Below are positions 34,513 through 42,021 of a stretch of DNA of 64,000 bases, one piece after another. The notes below the pieces were generated by a model, which did no database searches, was not told the origin of the DNA, and saw only the letters and a list, made by a program, of their open reading frames with translations. This DNA is from Thermoanaerobaculia bacterium (GTDB lineage: Bacteria; Acidobacteriota; Thermoanaerobaculia; UBA5066): the NCBI GenBank assembly GCA_022071945.1, contig JAJVIN010000012.1:1-64000 (forward strand), written 5' to 3'. Each line of letters starts with the position of its first letter. Position 1 is the first letter of the stretch. The translations under genes and the position numbers were made by a program.

Positions 34513-36180
34513 ATGACCGGCCGTCCGCGCCTGTTCCTCACCCTTCTCGCCGTCCTTTTCACCTCGGCCCGGCTCCTGGCCGCTGGCTCATCCGTCACCA
34601 TCACGATTCTCCAGACGACCGACGTGCACGGACGCCTGATGCCGTGGGACTACTCCCGCGCGGCCGAAGACAACGTCGGTCTGGTCAGGCTCGGAGCCGC
34701 GATCGAGAGGATCCGCAAGGAGACCCCGAACGTCCTCTTACTCGACGCGGGAGACACCATCCAGGGAACGCCCGTCACTTACCTGGCCGCCAGGAACGGG
34801 AAGAACATCAAACACCCGATGGCGGCCGTCATGAACGCCCTGAAGTTCGACGCGATGGCCGTAGGGAACCACGAGTTCAACTACGGCCTGGACGTCCTGC
34901 GGAAAGCGGAGAAGGACTCGAGCTTCCCCTGGCTTTCGGCCAACACCCTCAGGTCGAGCGACGGACGCCCCGCCTTTCAGGAGTACCTCGTCAAGAGCAT
35001 CGGAGGAGTCCGGGTCGGGATTCTCGGATTGACGACGCCGAACATTCCGAACTGGGAGCCGGAGGAGAACCGGGCGGGATTGAAGTGGGAGGATCCGGTG
35101 GTGACGGCGAGCCGCCTGGTCCCCGTCCTGAAGAACAAGGAGAAGTGCGAGGCCGTCATCGTCTTGATCCACAGTGGGCCCGAGGTCGATCTCGTTTCCC
35201 TGGCCTCCGACGGGACGGAGGGTGAGAACCGGGTCTACCGCCTCGCCAAGGATGTCCCCGGGATCGACGTCATCCTCACCGGACACACTCACCGGAAGAT
35301 TCCCTTGACCCGTCTCCATGGGGTTCCGGTCATCCAGCCTGGCCGGTGGGGTGACACGCTCGCCCGCGTCGCCTTGACCTTCTCGGGCAAGGCTGGAAAG
35401 AGAACGGTTGCCTCGGTGACGGGAGAGCTCATCCCGAACGGAGCCGAGATGGGCCTGCACGCTGAAGGCATGAGGCTCTCAGAGCCGTACCACAAAGAGG
35501 CGTCCGAGTTCATGGACAGGGTCATCGCCGAGGCGAAAGAGACGTTCTCCCCAGCGGGGGCCCGCTCTTCCGACACGGCCATCCTCGATCTCGTCAACGA
35601 CATTCAGCTGGAAATCACCGGCGCGGATCTCTCGATGGCCGCGCCGCTCTTCTCGTTCCGGTACGAGGGGCTCAAGAAGGGACCGGTCCGGGTTCGGGAC
35701 ATCTTCGGGCTGTATCCGTACGAGAACCAGCTCGTACTCCTGGAGATCAACGGAGAGATCCTTCGGGCCGTGCTCGAACGCGCCGCCGAGTACTACAGTT
35801 CGGCGTCCTGGAAGGACGGCAAGCTCGCAATCGAGCCACACCCGAGAATGCCGTCCTACGCTTTCGAGACCGTTCAGGGCGTTTCTTACCGGATCGATCC
35901 GTCCGCCCCGCTGGGGTCGCGCATCAAGGACCTCACCTTCAAGGGCAGGCCTGTTTCTCCCTCCGACACGTTCACGCTGGCCACCAATTCCTACCGCGTG
36001 CAGGGCGCCGGAGGGTATGACGCCCTGGCGAAGGGAAAGGTCCTCAAGCGGTTCTCGGGGGAGATCCGCGAGCAGCTGATCGAGCACATGAGGAACAAGG
36101 GAACGGTGGAGCCGCGGGTCGACCACAACTGGATCGTGGCGCCCGACGTCGTCCTCGCCCCCGCTCCCCCTCGCGGGTGA
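34513..36180 (+). CDS. Exported 5'-nucleotidase/2',3'-cyclic phosphodiesterase-type enzyme
   Basis: From the ATG at 34513 the 555-residue protein has a signal peptide (about 1-24), then a metallophosphatase domain with DVHGR (Asp37, His39), AGDTIQGTP (Asp81), GNHEF (118-122), HSG and GHTH, followed by a C-terminal 5'-nucleotidase domain (about 340-540) with the substrate-stacking NSYRVQGAGGYD segment. Members hydrolyse nucleotides in the periplasm for phosphate and nucleoside salvage. Metal-site residues all appear present. An ATG at 34483 or further upstream would extend the N-terminus before the signal peptide. Confidence 0.9.
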   Translation: MTGRPRLFLTLLAVLFTSARLLAAGSSVTITILQTTDVHGRLMPWDYSRAAEDNVGLVRLGAAIERIRKETPNVLLLDAGDTIQGTPVTYLAARNGKNIKHPMAAVMNALKFDAMAVGNHEFNYGLDVLRKAEKDSSFPWLSANTLRSSDGRPAFQEYLVKSIGGVRVGILGLTTPNIPNWEPEENRAGLKWEDPVVTASRLVPVLKNKEKCEAVIVLIHSGPEVDLVSLASDGTEGENRVYRLAKDVPGIDVILTGHTHRKIPLTRLHGVPVIQPGRWGDTLARVALTFSGKAGKRTVASVTGELIPNGAEMGLHAEGMRLSEPYHKEASEFMDRVIAEAKETFSPAGARSSDTAILDLVNDIQLEITGADLSMAAPLFSFRYEGLKKGPVRVRDIFGLYPYENQLVLLEINGEILRAVLERAAEYYSSASWKDGKLAIEPHPRMPSYAFETVQGVSYRIDPSAPLGSRIKDLTFKGRPVSPSDTFTLATNSYRVQGAGGYDALAKGKVLKRFSGEIREQLIEHMRNKGTVEPRVDHNWIVAPDVVLAPAPPRG

Positions 36181-36196
36181 AACCCGGAGGGGGAGT

Positions 36197-36240
36197 CGAG
36201 GCTCCCGGCTCTCGGAGGCCGCTCGCTCGCGAGAGCCTCG
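36197..36240. terminator. Hairpin between convergent genes
   Basis: GGCTCTCG at 36207-36214 pairs with CGAGAGCC at 36230-36237, and an alternative pairing joins CGAGGCTC (36197-36204) with GAGCCTCG (36233-36240). It lies between the ends of the convergent nucleotidase and DUF5777 genes. No T-run follows, so a classical intrinsic terminator is not proven. Confidence 0.5.
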
Positions 36241-36256
36241 AAAGGGGACCGCGGCT

Positions 36257-37060
36257 TCAGGGGGTCGAGAAGACCTCGAACTGCCGGATGATGTTGAACC
36301 CGAGCCGGATGTTGGAATCCCTCACGCCGCCCAGATAGTCGCCCGCCATCTGCTGGTCGACCGTGAGAGCGCCCGAGTTGCCGATCCAGACCGAGAACCG
36401 GTGCATGTAAACGGCCTTCTCGACGGCGAAGGACCACTGGCCCTTCGCGTTCGCCAGGTCCTCGTTTCTGAAGATGTACTCGCCCGTGGCGTACCACGAG
36501 CGGGCCATCTTGAATTGCAGGACCAGGGGGACGTTCCAGACATCCGTGAAGAGCGGCGTGTTGGAGACGTACGTCGGAGCGGCCGCGATCGTGAAGCGCT
36601 CTCCGAGCGTGGCCGAGAGGAGGACTTGAGCAAAGAAGCCGGCGTTGTCCTCGATCTCGGTTTTCGTCATCCAGTTCGCTCCGGCGCGCAGGCCGATGGC
36701 GACGGGTACTTTCTTCGTGGGCCGAAGGGCCGTCCACTTCGCGGCGAACTCGTAGTCGCCCAGGGTCGAGGCCCGGTAGACCTCGAAGGAGAGGTTCTTG
36801 ATGGGAGACAGGCTCAGGCCGAGCCCGATGTTGGCTCCCGAGTCGAGCCCGAAGAGGTTGGTCCCCCCCGCCTCGATCACGGCCTGGTTGAATCGGTGCT
36901 GGAAAGTCGCCTCGAGAATCCCCGGGGCGTTGACGAGAGGCGAGTGTGTCTGCAGAAAGCGGTTGCCGTACCCCGGGTCCAGCTCTTCCGCGACGGCCGG
37001 TCTCATGAGGATGCTCGATAGGGCGGCGAGGAGGATGAAGATGTGTCTCTGCTGTTTCAC
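36257..37060 (-). CDS. DUF5777 beta-barrel protein
   Basis: GTG at 37060 follows GGAGG and gives 267 residues with a signal peptide (ending near AVAEE). The sequence shows the DUF5777 start (NRFLQTHSPLV) and repeated amphipathic strands consistent with an outer-membrane barrel. The family is found next to cytochrome-like or redox lipoproteins in Bacteroidota and Acidobacteriota and has no established function. Here it follows the CX4CH lipoprotein by ten bases. Export and outer-membrane location are inferences. Confidence 0.75.
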   Translation of the reverse strand: MKQQRHIFILLAALSSILMRPAVAEELDPGYGNRFLQTHSPLVNAPGILEATFQHRFNQAVIEAGGTNLFGLDSGANIGLGLSLSPIKNLSFEVYRASTLGDYEFAAKWTALRPTKKVPVAIGLRAGANWMTKTEIEDNAGFFAQVLLSATLGERFTIAAAPTYVSNTPLFTDVWNVPLVLQFKMARSWYATGEYIFRNEDLANAKGQWSFAVEKAVYMHRFSVWIGNSGALTVDQQMAGDYLGGVRDSNIRLGFNIIRQFEVFSTP

Positions 37061-37070
37061 GGCTCCTCCT

Positions 37071-37490
37071 TCAGTCGTTCGGGGCCCCGCGGCGAATCCA
37101 GTCCACGAGAAGGCTGGTTTTTTCCGCCGACAGGTAGGGCCCTCCGAGGGGCATTCTCGAGCCCGTGATGGCCGCATCTCCCCGGACCTTCACGACGACG
37201 TACGAGTCGTTCGGAAGGCCCGGAGCGACGCGCAGGAGTGACGTCTCGGCCGAGACGACTCCCACGATGTTCCGATAAGCCTTCCCCTGCTCGAGGTTGA
37301 GCCCGGCCTGCACGGTGGTGCCGCCGTGGCAACCCGAGAAGGCGCAGGACGGCGTGAAGATCTCGTTCTGGACCCGGGTGAACGTGGCCGTCGCGTCGGG
37401 AGGCTGCTGCGGCTCGACGGGCGTGGCCTTTTCCTTTCCGCAGCCGGCGGCGCCGAGGATCACGAGAAGGGGCAGGAGGAGTTTGTTCAT
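37071..37490 (-). CDS. Lipoprotein with a CX4CH haem-like motif
   Basis: I start at ATG 37490 (GAGG five bases upstream), giving 139 residues. A lipoprotein signal ends in LGAAGC (Cys17). The mature part has PSCAFSGCHGG with Cys49, Cys54 and His55, a four-residue-spaced variant of the CXXCH haem site seen in exported cytochrome-like proteins, and a later RMPLGG that could offer a Met ligand. It is placed between the propeller gene and the DUF5777 gene, so the three may form an envelope redox or binding complex. Haem binding is not proven. Confidence 0.75.
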   Translation of the reverse strand: MNKLLLPLLVILGAAGCGKEKATPVEPQQPPDATATFTRVQNEIFTPSCAFSGCHGGTTVQAGLNLEQGKAYRNIVGVVSAETSLLRVAPGLPNDSYVVVKVRGDAAITGSRMPLGGPYLSAEKTSLLVDWIRRGAPND

Positions 37491-37492
37491 CG

Positions 37493-40072
37493 TCACCTCG
37501 TCATCAGGAGGGGGAGGATGGCATCGGTGTCCCCGGTCTTGCGGTCACCGCGCAGCAGCAGGGCGTGAAAGGGTGAGCCGGCGCTCGAGAAAATGTCGAG
37601 GCGTCCGACGGGGGCTCCGAACCCGCTGACCGAGTAGAAGGCGGCTTCGAGGATCCGGGTTTCTTGCGGTCCGATCTGGATGGTCTTCTCGCCCGCGGGC
37701 TTCCCCTCGTACGACGTCGCCCGCACGGTCACCTCGATCGGGTCGCCCGACGGGTTGGTGAGGTGCAAGTCGGACTGGAAGACGTCCCAGCCCGAGTCGG
37801 TCGCGGCGATGAAGACGGCTCGCGACCCCGATGGGATGGCGGATTCGGGCACCTGGCCCGCAAGGGTGAATCCGTAGCGTCCGCTGTCTTGGTCCGGCGC
37901 CGAGACGCGGCTGACGGCATAGATCGGCTGGTTTGCCGAGAGCTCGATTTCTCCGGCGGCGGGGGTGTCTCCGACGAACTGCCGGAGGATGTCCGTCACG
38001 TTGACGACGGCCTTCTCGGGGACCTCGATCACGACGGGACCGACTTCGACTCCGCTCCCGGGATCTCCCGCGGCAAGCGCGGGGCGGAAGTATGCGGAGA
38101 CGGTCGTCGCTCCCGCGGCGGAGAAGAGCTGAAGGTCCGTCCGGGCCTCATCGCCGAGGGGACCCGTGCGGTGAAAGGCGCCCGGCACCCTCAGACCGAA
38201 GGCCCGGTCCCCGGACTTGAGAAAGGGGAGGTCCGCCGGGTCGTTCGTCGAGTTGTCGATGGCAATCCCGTAAGGCAGGATGCTGCCGCTCGTCAGACTG
38301 AAGACGATGCGGGCATTCGGCAGGGGCGGGAGCCCCAACTGGGAGAAGACCGAGGAGAACTGAACGTGATACCCCTCGGGCCAGCTGAAGGCGTGCCGGG
38401 CCCGGGTCGTTCCCTCCGAGTCGACGATCGTCATTTCTCCCTTTGCGGCCTGCACCATGTACATGCCGGCATTGGTTCGCTCGGAAGACACGTCCGCGGG
38501 CGTGATCAGAAAGCCGGGTTCCTCGACCAGGAAGACTTGCGAAGCGCGAAGTCCGTTTCGGTAGAAGCCGAAGGTGCCGCCGTCCTCGCGTTTCCTGTAC
38601 ACCCGGGCTCCCGCGAAGAGGTCGGAGCCGTTTGCCCCTGGACTGAGGCGGAGGCCTCCGAAGAGGTCGGGGAATCCCATGTCCGTCGCCACGACGTCTT
38701 CCTGCAGCCGGATTGCGCCGGCCGCGACCGGGACCGTCGCCTGGGCGATGAGTCCGGCGATCCACCCGCTCGGCTGGACCCTCTCCGTCACGTCGATGGA
38801 CTTGGTCGCTCCCGACGTGTCCGCGGTCCCGCGGTTCCAGACGAAGAGATCGGTCTGCCAGCGAACGCCGCCGACGCCCGAGATCGATGCCGCGGAGGGG
38901 AAGAAGACGTCGCCGGGGGAGGCCAGCGGCGGCAGGAGCTCGCGGATGCCTCCGATGGTGGCGAAGAGGATCCTGCCCCGTGGTTCGTCGACCACGATTG
39001 CCCACGAGTAGGTCGAACCAGCCAGGTACTCGATGTGCGAGTCCCCGATGACGCCCGAAACGGGTTCCGGCGCCGCGGTGGAGACATCCAGCTCGAGCTT
39101 GGTGGTCTTCTCCTTCGTGGGGATGACGGTCAGGGTCTCTGTCTCGAAAGTGATCTCCGTCGGGGTGTTCGTCTTCGTCTCGCTCGGCCTTGCTCCCTTG
39201 GGGTCGAAAAAGCCGATCGATCCTAGCGACTGCTCGGAGTAGACGATCCTGTCCTTGTAGTTTTGGAGGTCATACGGAAGAGTCGTTTCCGAGATGATGA
39301 AGGTCTTCAGTTCGTTCGTCTGGGGGTCGAGGCGGACGAGACTCGCCAGATCGTAGACCGAGACCCAGATCGCTCCGTCGAACCCCCGGATCACCTTGGT
39401 GGGCGAACCGAACGGATCGGGCAGCTCCCACTTCCACGCCTTGGAACCGTCGGCGGCCACGCGAACGATCCCGGCCTTGCCTGTTCCGAAGTCGGCCATC
39501 CAGAGCGTTCCATCCGGGTCCTTGTAGGGGTAGGAGAGATGGATCAGGGAATCGCTCTTGAAGTAGGTGAACGTGCCCGTTGCCGGGTCGAAGAGCGTGA
39601 GCACGCCGTTCGTTTCCGGGACCCAGAGCTTTCCATCCGCTCTACGGATGATGCCCGTCGCGCGCCTCGCGGCGTCCGAGTAGCGTTCGATCTCGTTGGT
39701 TGAGGGATTGAAGCGCGTCAGCTTGAAGCCCCCGAGCTCGGCGACCCAGAATGTGCCATCCGGCTCGGGAAGCAAGTAGCTGGGAGCTGCGTCCACCGGG
39801 AAAGTCCAGCGAGTCGCCTTCTTGCCGTCGGGAGAAAGCGAGACGACGGCGTTTTCCGTGGTGGAGGCCGAGGCCGTCCAGATCGTCCCGTCGGCCGCCA
39901 GGACCATGTTGGCGGCGTCGTACCGCGAGCCATTCGGGATGGTGTAGGTCCGGGAGGTGGCGGGAGCGGTCGTCGACTGAGAGAACGCGGGGGTGCCCGA
40001 GACGAGTGTCCCCAGGAAGAGAAGCGCGAGGGGTCTGAGCCGTGGCGTTGCGCCGAGTGAGAAACCGATCAC
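37493..40072 (-). CDS. Large exported beta-propeller protein (Vgb/NHL-like)
   Basis: The 859-residue protein has a signal peptide (about 1-31) and six or so propeller repeats in its first 380 residues, with motifs such as DGTIWTAS, DGTFWVAELGG, DGKLWVPE and DGTLWMADFG, like virginiamycin-B-lyase-type propellers. The rest resembles long Thermoanaerobaculia proteins with repeated beta-sandwich modules (RTDLQLFSAAG, QSDLHLTNPSG). No catalytic residues were identified. Its stop lies three bases before the ATG of the lipoprotein gene, and the three genes form a unit. A surface or envelope role is likely. Confidence 0.75.
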   Translation of the reverse strand: MIGFSLGATPRLRPLALLFLGTLVSGTPAFSQSTTAPATSRTYTIPNGSRYDAANMVLAADGTIWTASASTTENAVVSLSPDGKKATRWTFPVDAAPSYLLPEPDGTFWVAELGGFKLTRFNPSTNEIERYSDAARRATGIIRRADGKLWVPETNGVLTLFDPATGTFTYFKSDSLIHLSYPYKDPDGTLWMADFGTGKAGIVRVAADGSKAWKWELPDPFGSPTKVIRGFDGAIWVSVYDLASLVRLDPQTNELKTFIISETTLPYDLQNYKDRIVYSEQSLGSIGFFDPKGARPSETKTNTPTEITFETETLTVIPTKEKTTKLELDVSTAAPEPVSGVIGDSHIEYLAGSTYSWAIVVDEPRGRILFATIGGIRELLPPLASPGDVFFPSAASISGVGGVRWQTDLFVWNRGTADTSGATKSIDVTERVQPSGWIAGLIAQATVPVAAGAIRLQEDVVATDMGFPDLFGGLRLSPGANGSDLFAGARVYRKREDGGTFGFYRNGLRASQVFLVEEPGFLITPADVSSERTNAGMYMVQAAKGEMTIVDSEGTTRARHAFSWPEGYHVQFSSVFSQLGLPPLPNARIVFSLTSGSILPYGIAIDNSTNDPADLPFLKSGDRAFGLRVPGAFHRTGPLGDEARTDLQLFSAAGATTVSAYFRPALAAGDPGSGVEVGPVVIEVPEKAVVNVTDILRQFVGDTPAAGEIELSANQPIYAVSRVSAPDQDSGRYGFTLAGQVPESAIPSGSRAVFIAATDSGWDVFQSDLHLTNPSGDPIEVTVRATSYEGKPAGEKTIQIGPQETRILEAAFYSVSGFGAPVGRLDIFSSAGSPFHALLLRGDRKTGDTDAILPLLMTR

Positions 40073-40146
40073 GGCGCCGATTGTAGACGGACGCTCCCCG
40101 GACCCGTCCTTCAGCGAACCGTCGAGAGTGTGCGCTCCGTCACGGT

Positions 40147-40175
40147 TTGACGCCGCCGGTGCTTGGGCTTAGCAT
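40147..40175 (+). promoter_or_regulatory. Candidate promoter of rho
   Basis: TTGACG (40147-40152) and TAGCAT (40170-40175) are separated by 17 bases, close to the sigma-70 consensus. Transcription would begin near 40182, leaving a leader of about 250 bases before the rho start codon. The stretch 40073-40146 upstream holds nothing recognisable. Confidence 0.55.
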
Positions 40176-40196
40176 TCCCGTGCGGGTGGCAAGTAG

Positions 40197-40272
40197 AGGG
40201 GCCCGCCGGTCTGCTGATGAGAAAAGCCGGACTGAACGCCTCGAGGAACAGAACTCGAAGCGAGTGGCCCCT
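40197..40272 (+). ncRNA. Candidate structured RNA in the rho leader
   Basis: AGGGGCC (40197-40203) pairs with GGCCCCT (40266-40272) to close a 76-base fold, and ACTCG (40253-40257) with CGAGT (40261-40265) forms a hairpin stacked directly on it; CCGG at 40206-40209 and 40227-40230 could pair. It begins about 15 bases after the predicted transcription start. It does not fit tRNA, because the 3' hairpin loop has three bases instead of seven. Rho genes are often autoregulated through their leaders, so a control element is plausible. No known riboswitch class was matched. Confidence 0.4.
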
Positions 40273-40433
40273 GGTTGAGACAAGAAGAAGTTCAGGTCGT
40301 TGGCGAGTCCACCCGCGAAACTAACGAAACGGCAAAGCCTGGAAAGAGCGGATGTGTGGTGTTGCGCTGCCGCTGATCTTCCAGGCGGCCTGGAACGCCT
40401 CTCCGTGTATGAGGGGCGGGTCCGGAGGAAAGC

Positions 40434-41900
40434 TTGGCAAAGCCCGAACGGAAGAACGGGAGGTCGGCGGCCGCCACCCAGATCGTGGAGCCCGTCAATC
40501 AAGTACAGGAACCCGAGATTCCCGTCGACATCGAGATCGACGCGGACGAGACGGACGACTTTTCGGCCGAACCCGATGGGGACGCCGAGGTGGAAACCGT
40601 CCCGGAAGACGGAGAGGGCAGACCCGAGCACCGGCGCCGGCGCCGGCGTAAACGCCGCCGCTCGAAGGGCCGCGCGGGCATCCGCAAGGAAGACGCCCCG
40701 CGCGCCGAGGGCGCTCCCGCGGAGGCACCCGCCGATGAATCCGGCGCGGCTCCCGAGGGGCCCCGCCAGCAGGCGCCCCGCCGCGAACCGGCTCCGGCCC
40801 CGCGTGTCTCCGTCCAGGGCATCGTGAAGCTGCACGGGGATCACTCGGGGCTCCTCGTCTCTCCGGAGGCCCTGTTCGCCGAGCGGGGAGACCCCTTCAT
40901 CCCGAAGTTCCTCATCGAGTCGGAAGACCTCGAGGACGGGCTCCTGATCTCGGCCGAGGCCGTCGCTCGAGGATCGAAGGGCCCGCTGGTCCAGAGAATC
41001 CAGACGATCGAGGGCCTGGAACCCGCCGAGTACCGTTCGCGCTACGTCCAGTTCCACAAGGGAATCTCGGTGGATCCGGATCGCCGCCTCAGGATGGAGA
41101 CCAGCCCCGAGGAGATCTCCGGGCGAGTTCTCGATCTCGTCTCCCCCATCGGGCGCGGCCAGCGGTGCCTCATCGTCGCCCCCCCGAAGGCGGGCAAGAC
41201 GATGCTTCTGAAGACGATGGCCAACGCCATCGCCAAGAACGACCCCGATGTCGTGATCTTCATGCTCCTCGTCGACGAGCGTCCCGAGGAGGTCACGGAC
41301 ATGCAGCGCTCGATCCAGGGCCAGGTGGTCGCCTCCCCTTCGGACCTCAACGCCCAGCACCACATCGCCGTCGCCGAGGCCACCTTCGAACGGGCCAAGC
41401 GGCTCGTGGAGGTGGGCAAGGACGTCGTCATCTTCTGCGATTCGCTCACCCGGATGAGCCGCGCCTACAACAACGAACAGAAGGGAAGCGGTCGGATCCT
41501 CTCCGGCGGAATCGACGCCAGGACCATGGAAAAGCCGCGGCGCTTTTTCGGCGGCGCCCGCAATCACGAGGACGGCGGCTCCTTGACCATCGTGGCGACC
41601 TGCCTCATCGACACCGGAAGCCGGATGGACGACGTCATCTTCGAGGAGTTCAAGGGAACCGGGAACTGCGAGATCGTCCTCGACCGCGGCCTGTTCGAGC
41701 GGCGGATCTTCCCGAGCATCAACATCCATGCGTCCGGAACCCGGAAGGAAGAAAAGCTCTACGACGCCGAGGAACTGCCGCGGATTCACAAGCTCCGCAG
41801 AGCCCTCGCCGCCGTCAAGCCCGTCGACGCCATGGAGCTCCTTCTTTCCAAGCTGACCCGCACGAAGACGAACAAGGACTTCCTCAAGTCGATCGCGTAA
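40434..41900 (+). CDS. rho: Transcription termination factor Rho
   Basis: TTG at 40434, five bases after GGAGG, gives 488 residues. Residues 1-125 are acidic, then Arg-rich ([10 protein letters not shown] at 67-76) and Pro/Ala-rich, replacing the compact N-terminal helical bundle of short Rho proteins. The primary RNA-binding domain (about 126-195) and the RecA-like motor follow, with Walker A PPKAGKT at 250-256, Walker B-like DVVIFCDS and the Q-loop/R-loop segments [11 protein letters not shown] and GTGNCE. Rho forms a hexameric ring that releases RNA polymerase by translocating along RNA. N-terminal low-complexity insertions of this sort are known in high-GC bacteria. The leader may regulate it. 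Confidence 0.95.
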   Translation: MAKPERKNGRSAAATQIVEPVNQVQEPEIPVDIEIDADETDDFSAEPDGDAEVETVPEDGEGRPEHRRRRRRKRRRSKGRAGIRKEDAPRAEGAPAEAPADESGAAPEGPRQQAPRREPAPAPRVSVQGIVKLHGDHSGLLVSPEALFAERGDPFIPKFLIESEDLEDGLLISAEAVARGSKGPLVQRIQTIEGLEPAEYRSRYVQFHKGISVDPDRRLRMETSPEEISGRVLDLVSPIGRGQRCLIVAPPKAGKTMLLKTMANAIAKNDPDVVIFMLLVDERPEEVTDMQRSIQGQVVASPSDLNAQHHIAVAEATFERAKRLVEVGKDVVIFCDSLTRMSRAYNNEQKGSGRILSGGIDARTMEKPRRFFGGARNHEDGGSLTIVATCLIDTGSRMDDVIFEEFKGTGNCEIVLDRGLFERRIFPSINIHASGTRKEEKLYDAEELPRIHKLRRALAAVKPVDAMELLLSKLTRTKTNKDFLKSIA

Positions 41901-41959
41901 CGAGAATGAACGGCGGCGTGCCGCGAATGTTGGGATCGCGCCGCTCGAATCGAGCATGG

Positions 41960-41977
41960 GCCCCGGTCAGCCGGGGC
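41960..41977 (+). terminator. Hairpin after rho
   Basis: GCCCCGG (41960-41966) pairs with CCGGGGC (41971-41977) around a TCAG loop, followed by TTCTGCGTTT. A seven-base GC stem with a weak T-rich tail, 59 bases after the rho stop codon, is a plausible intrinsic terminator. Confidence 0.6.
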
Positions 41978-42021
41978 TTCTGCGTTTGGGGCGTCCGGGC
42001 CTAGGATCCCTCCGCTTCACC

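Noticed and set aside
40197-40272. tRNA or hammerhead ribozyme in the rho leader
   Set aside because: The closing stem has seven pairs and CTGATGAG occurs, but there is no T-loop, no anticodon arm and no hammerhead stem II with GAAAC, so neither call holds.
40140-41957. A 605-codon minus-strand frame opposite rho
   Set aside because: It is antisense to the clear rho gene; its residues show no domain.
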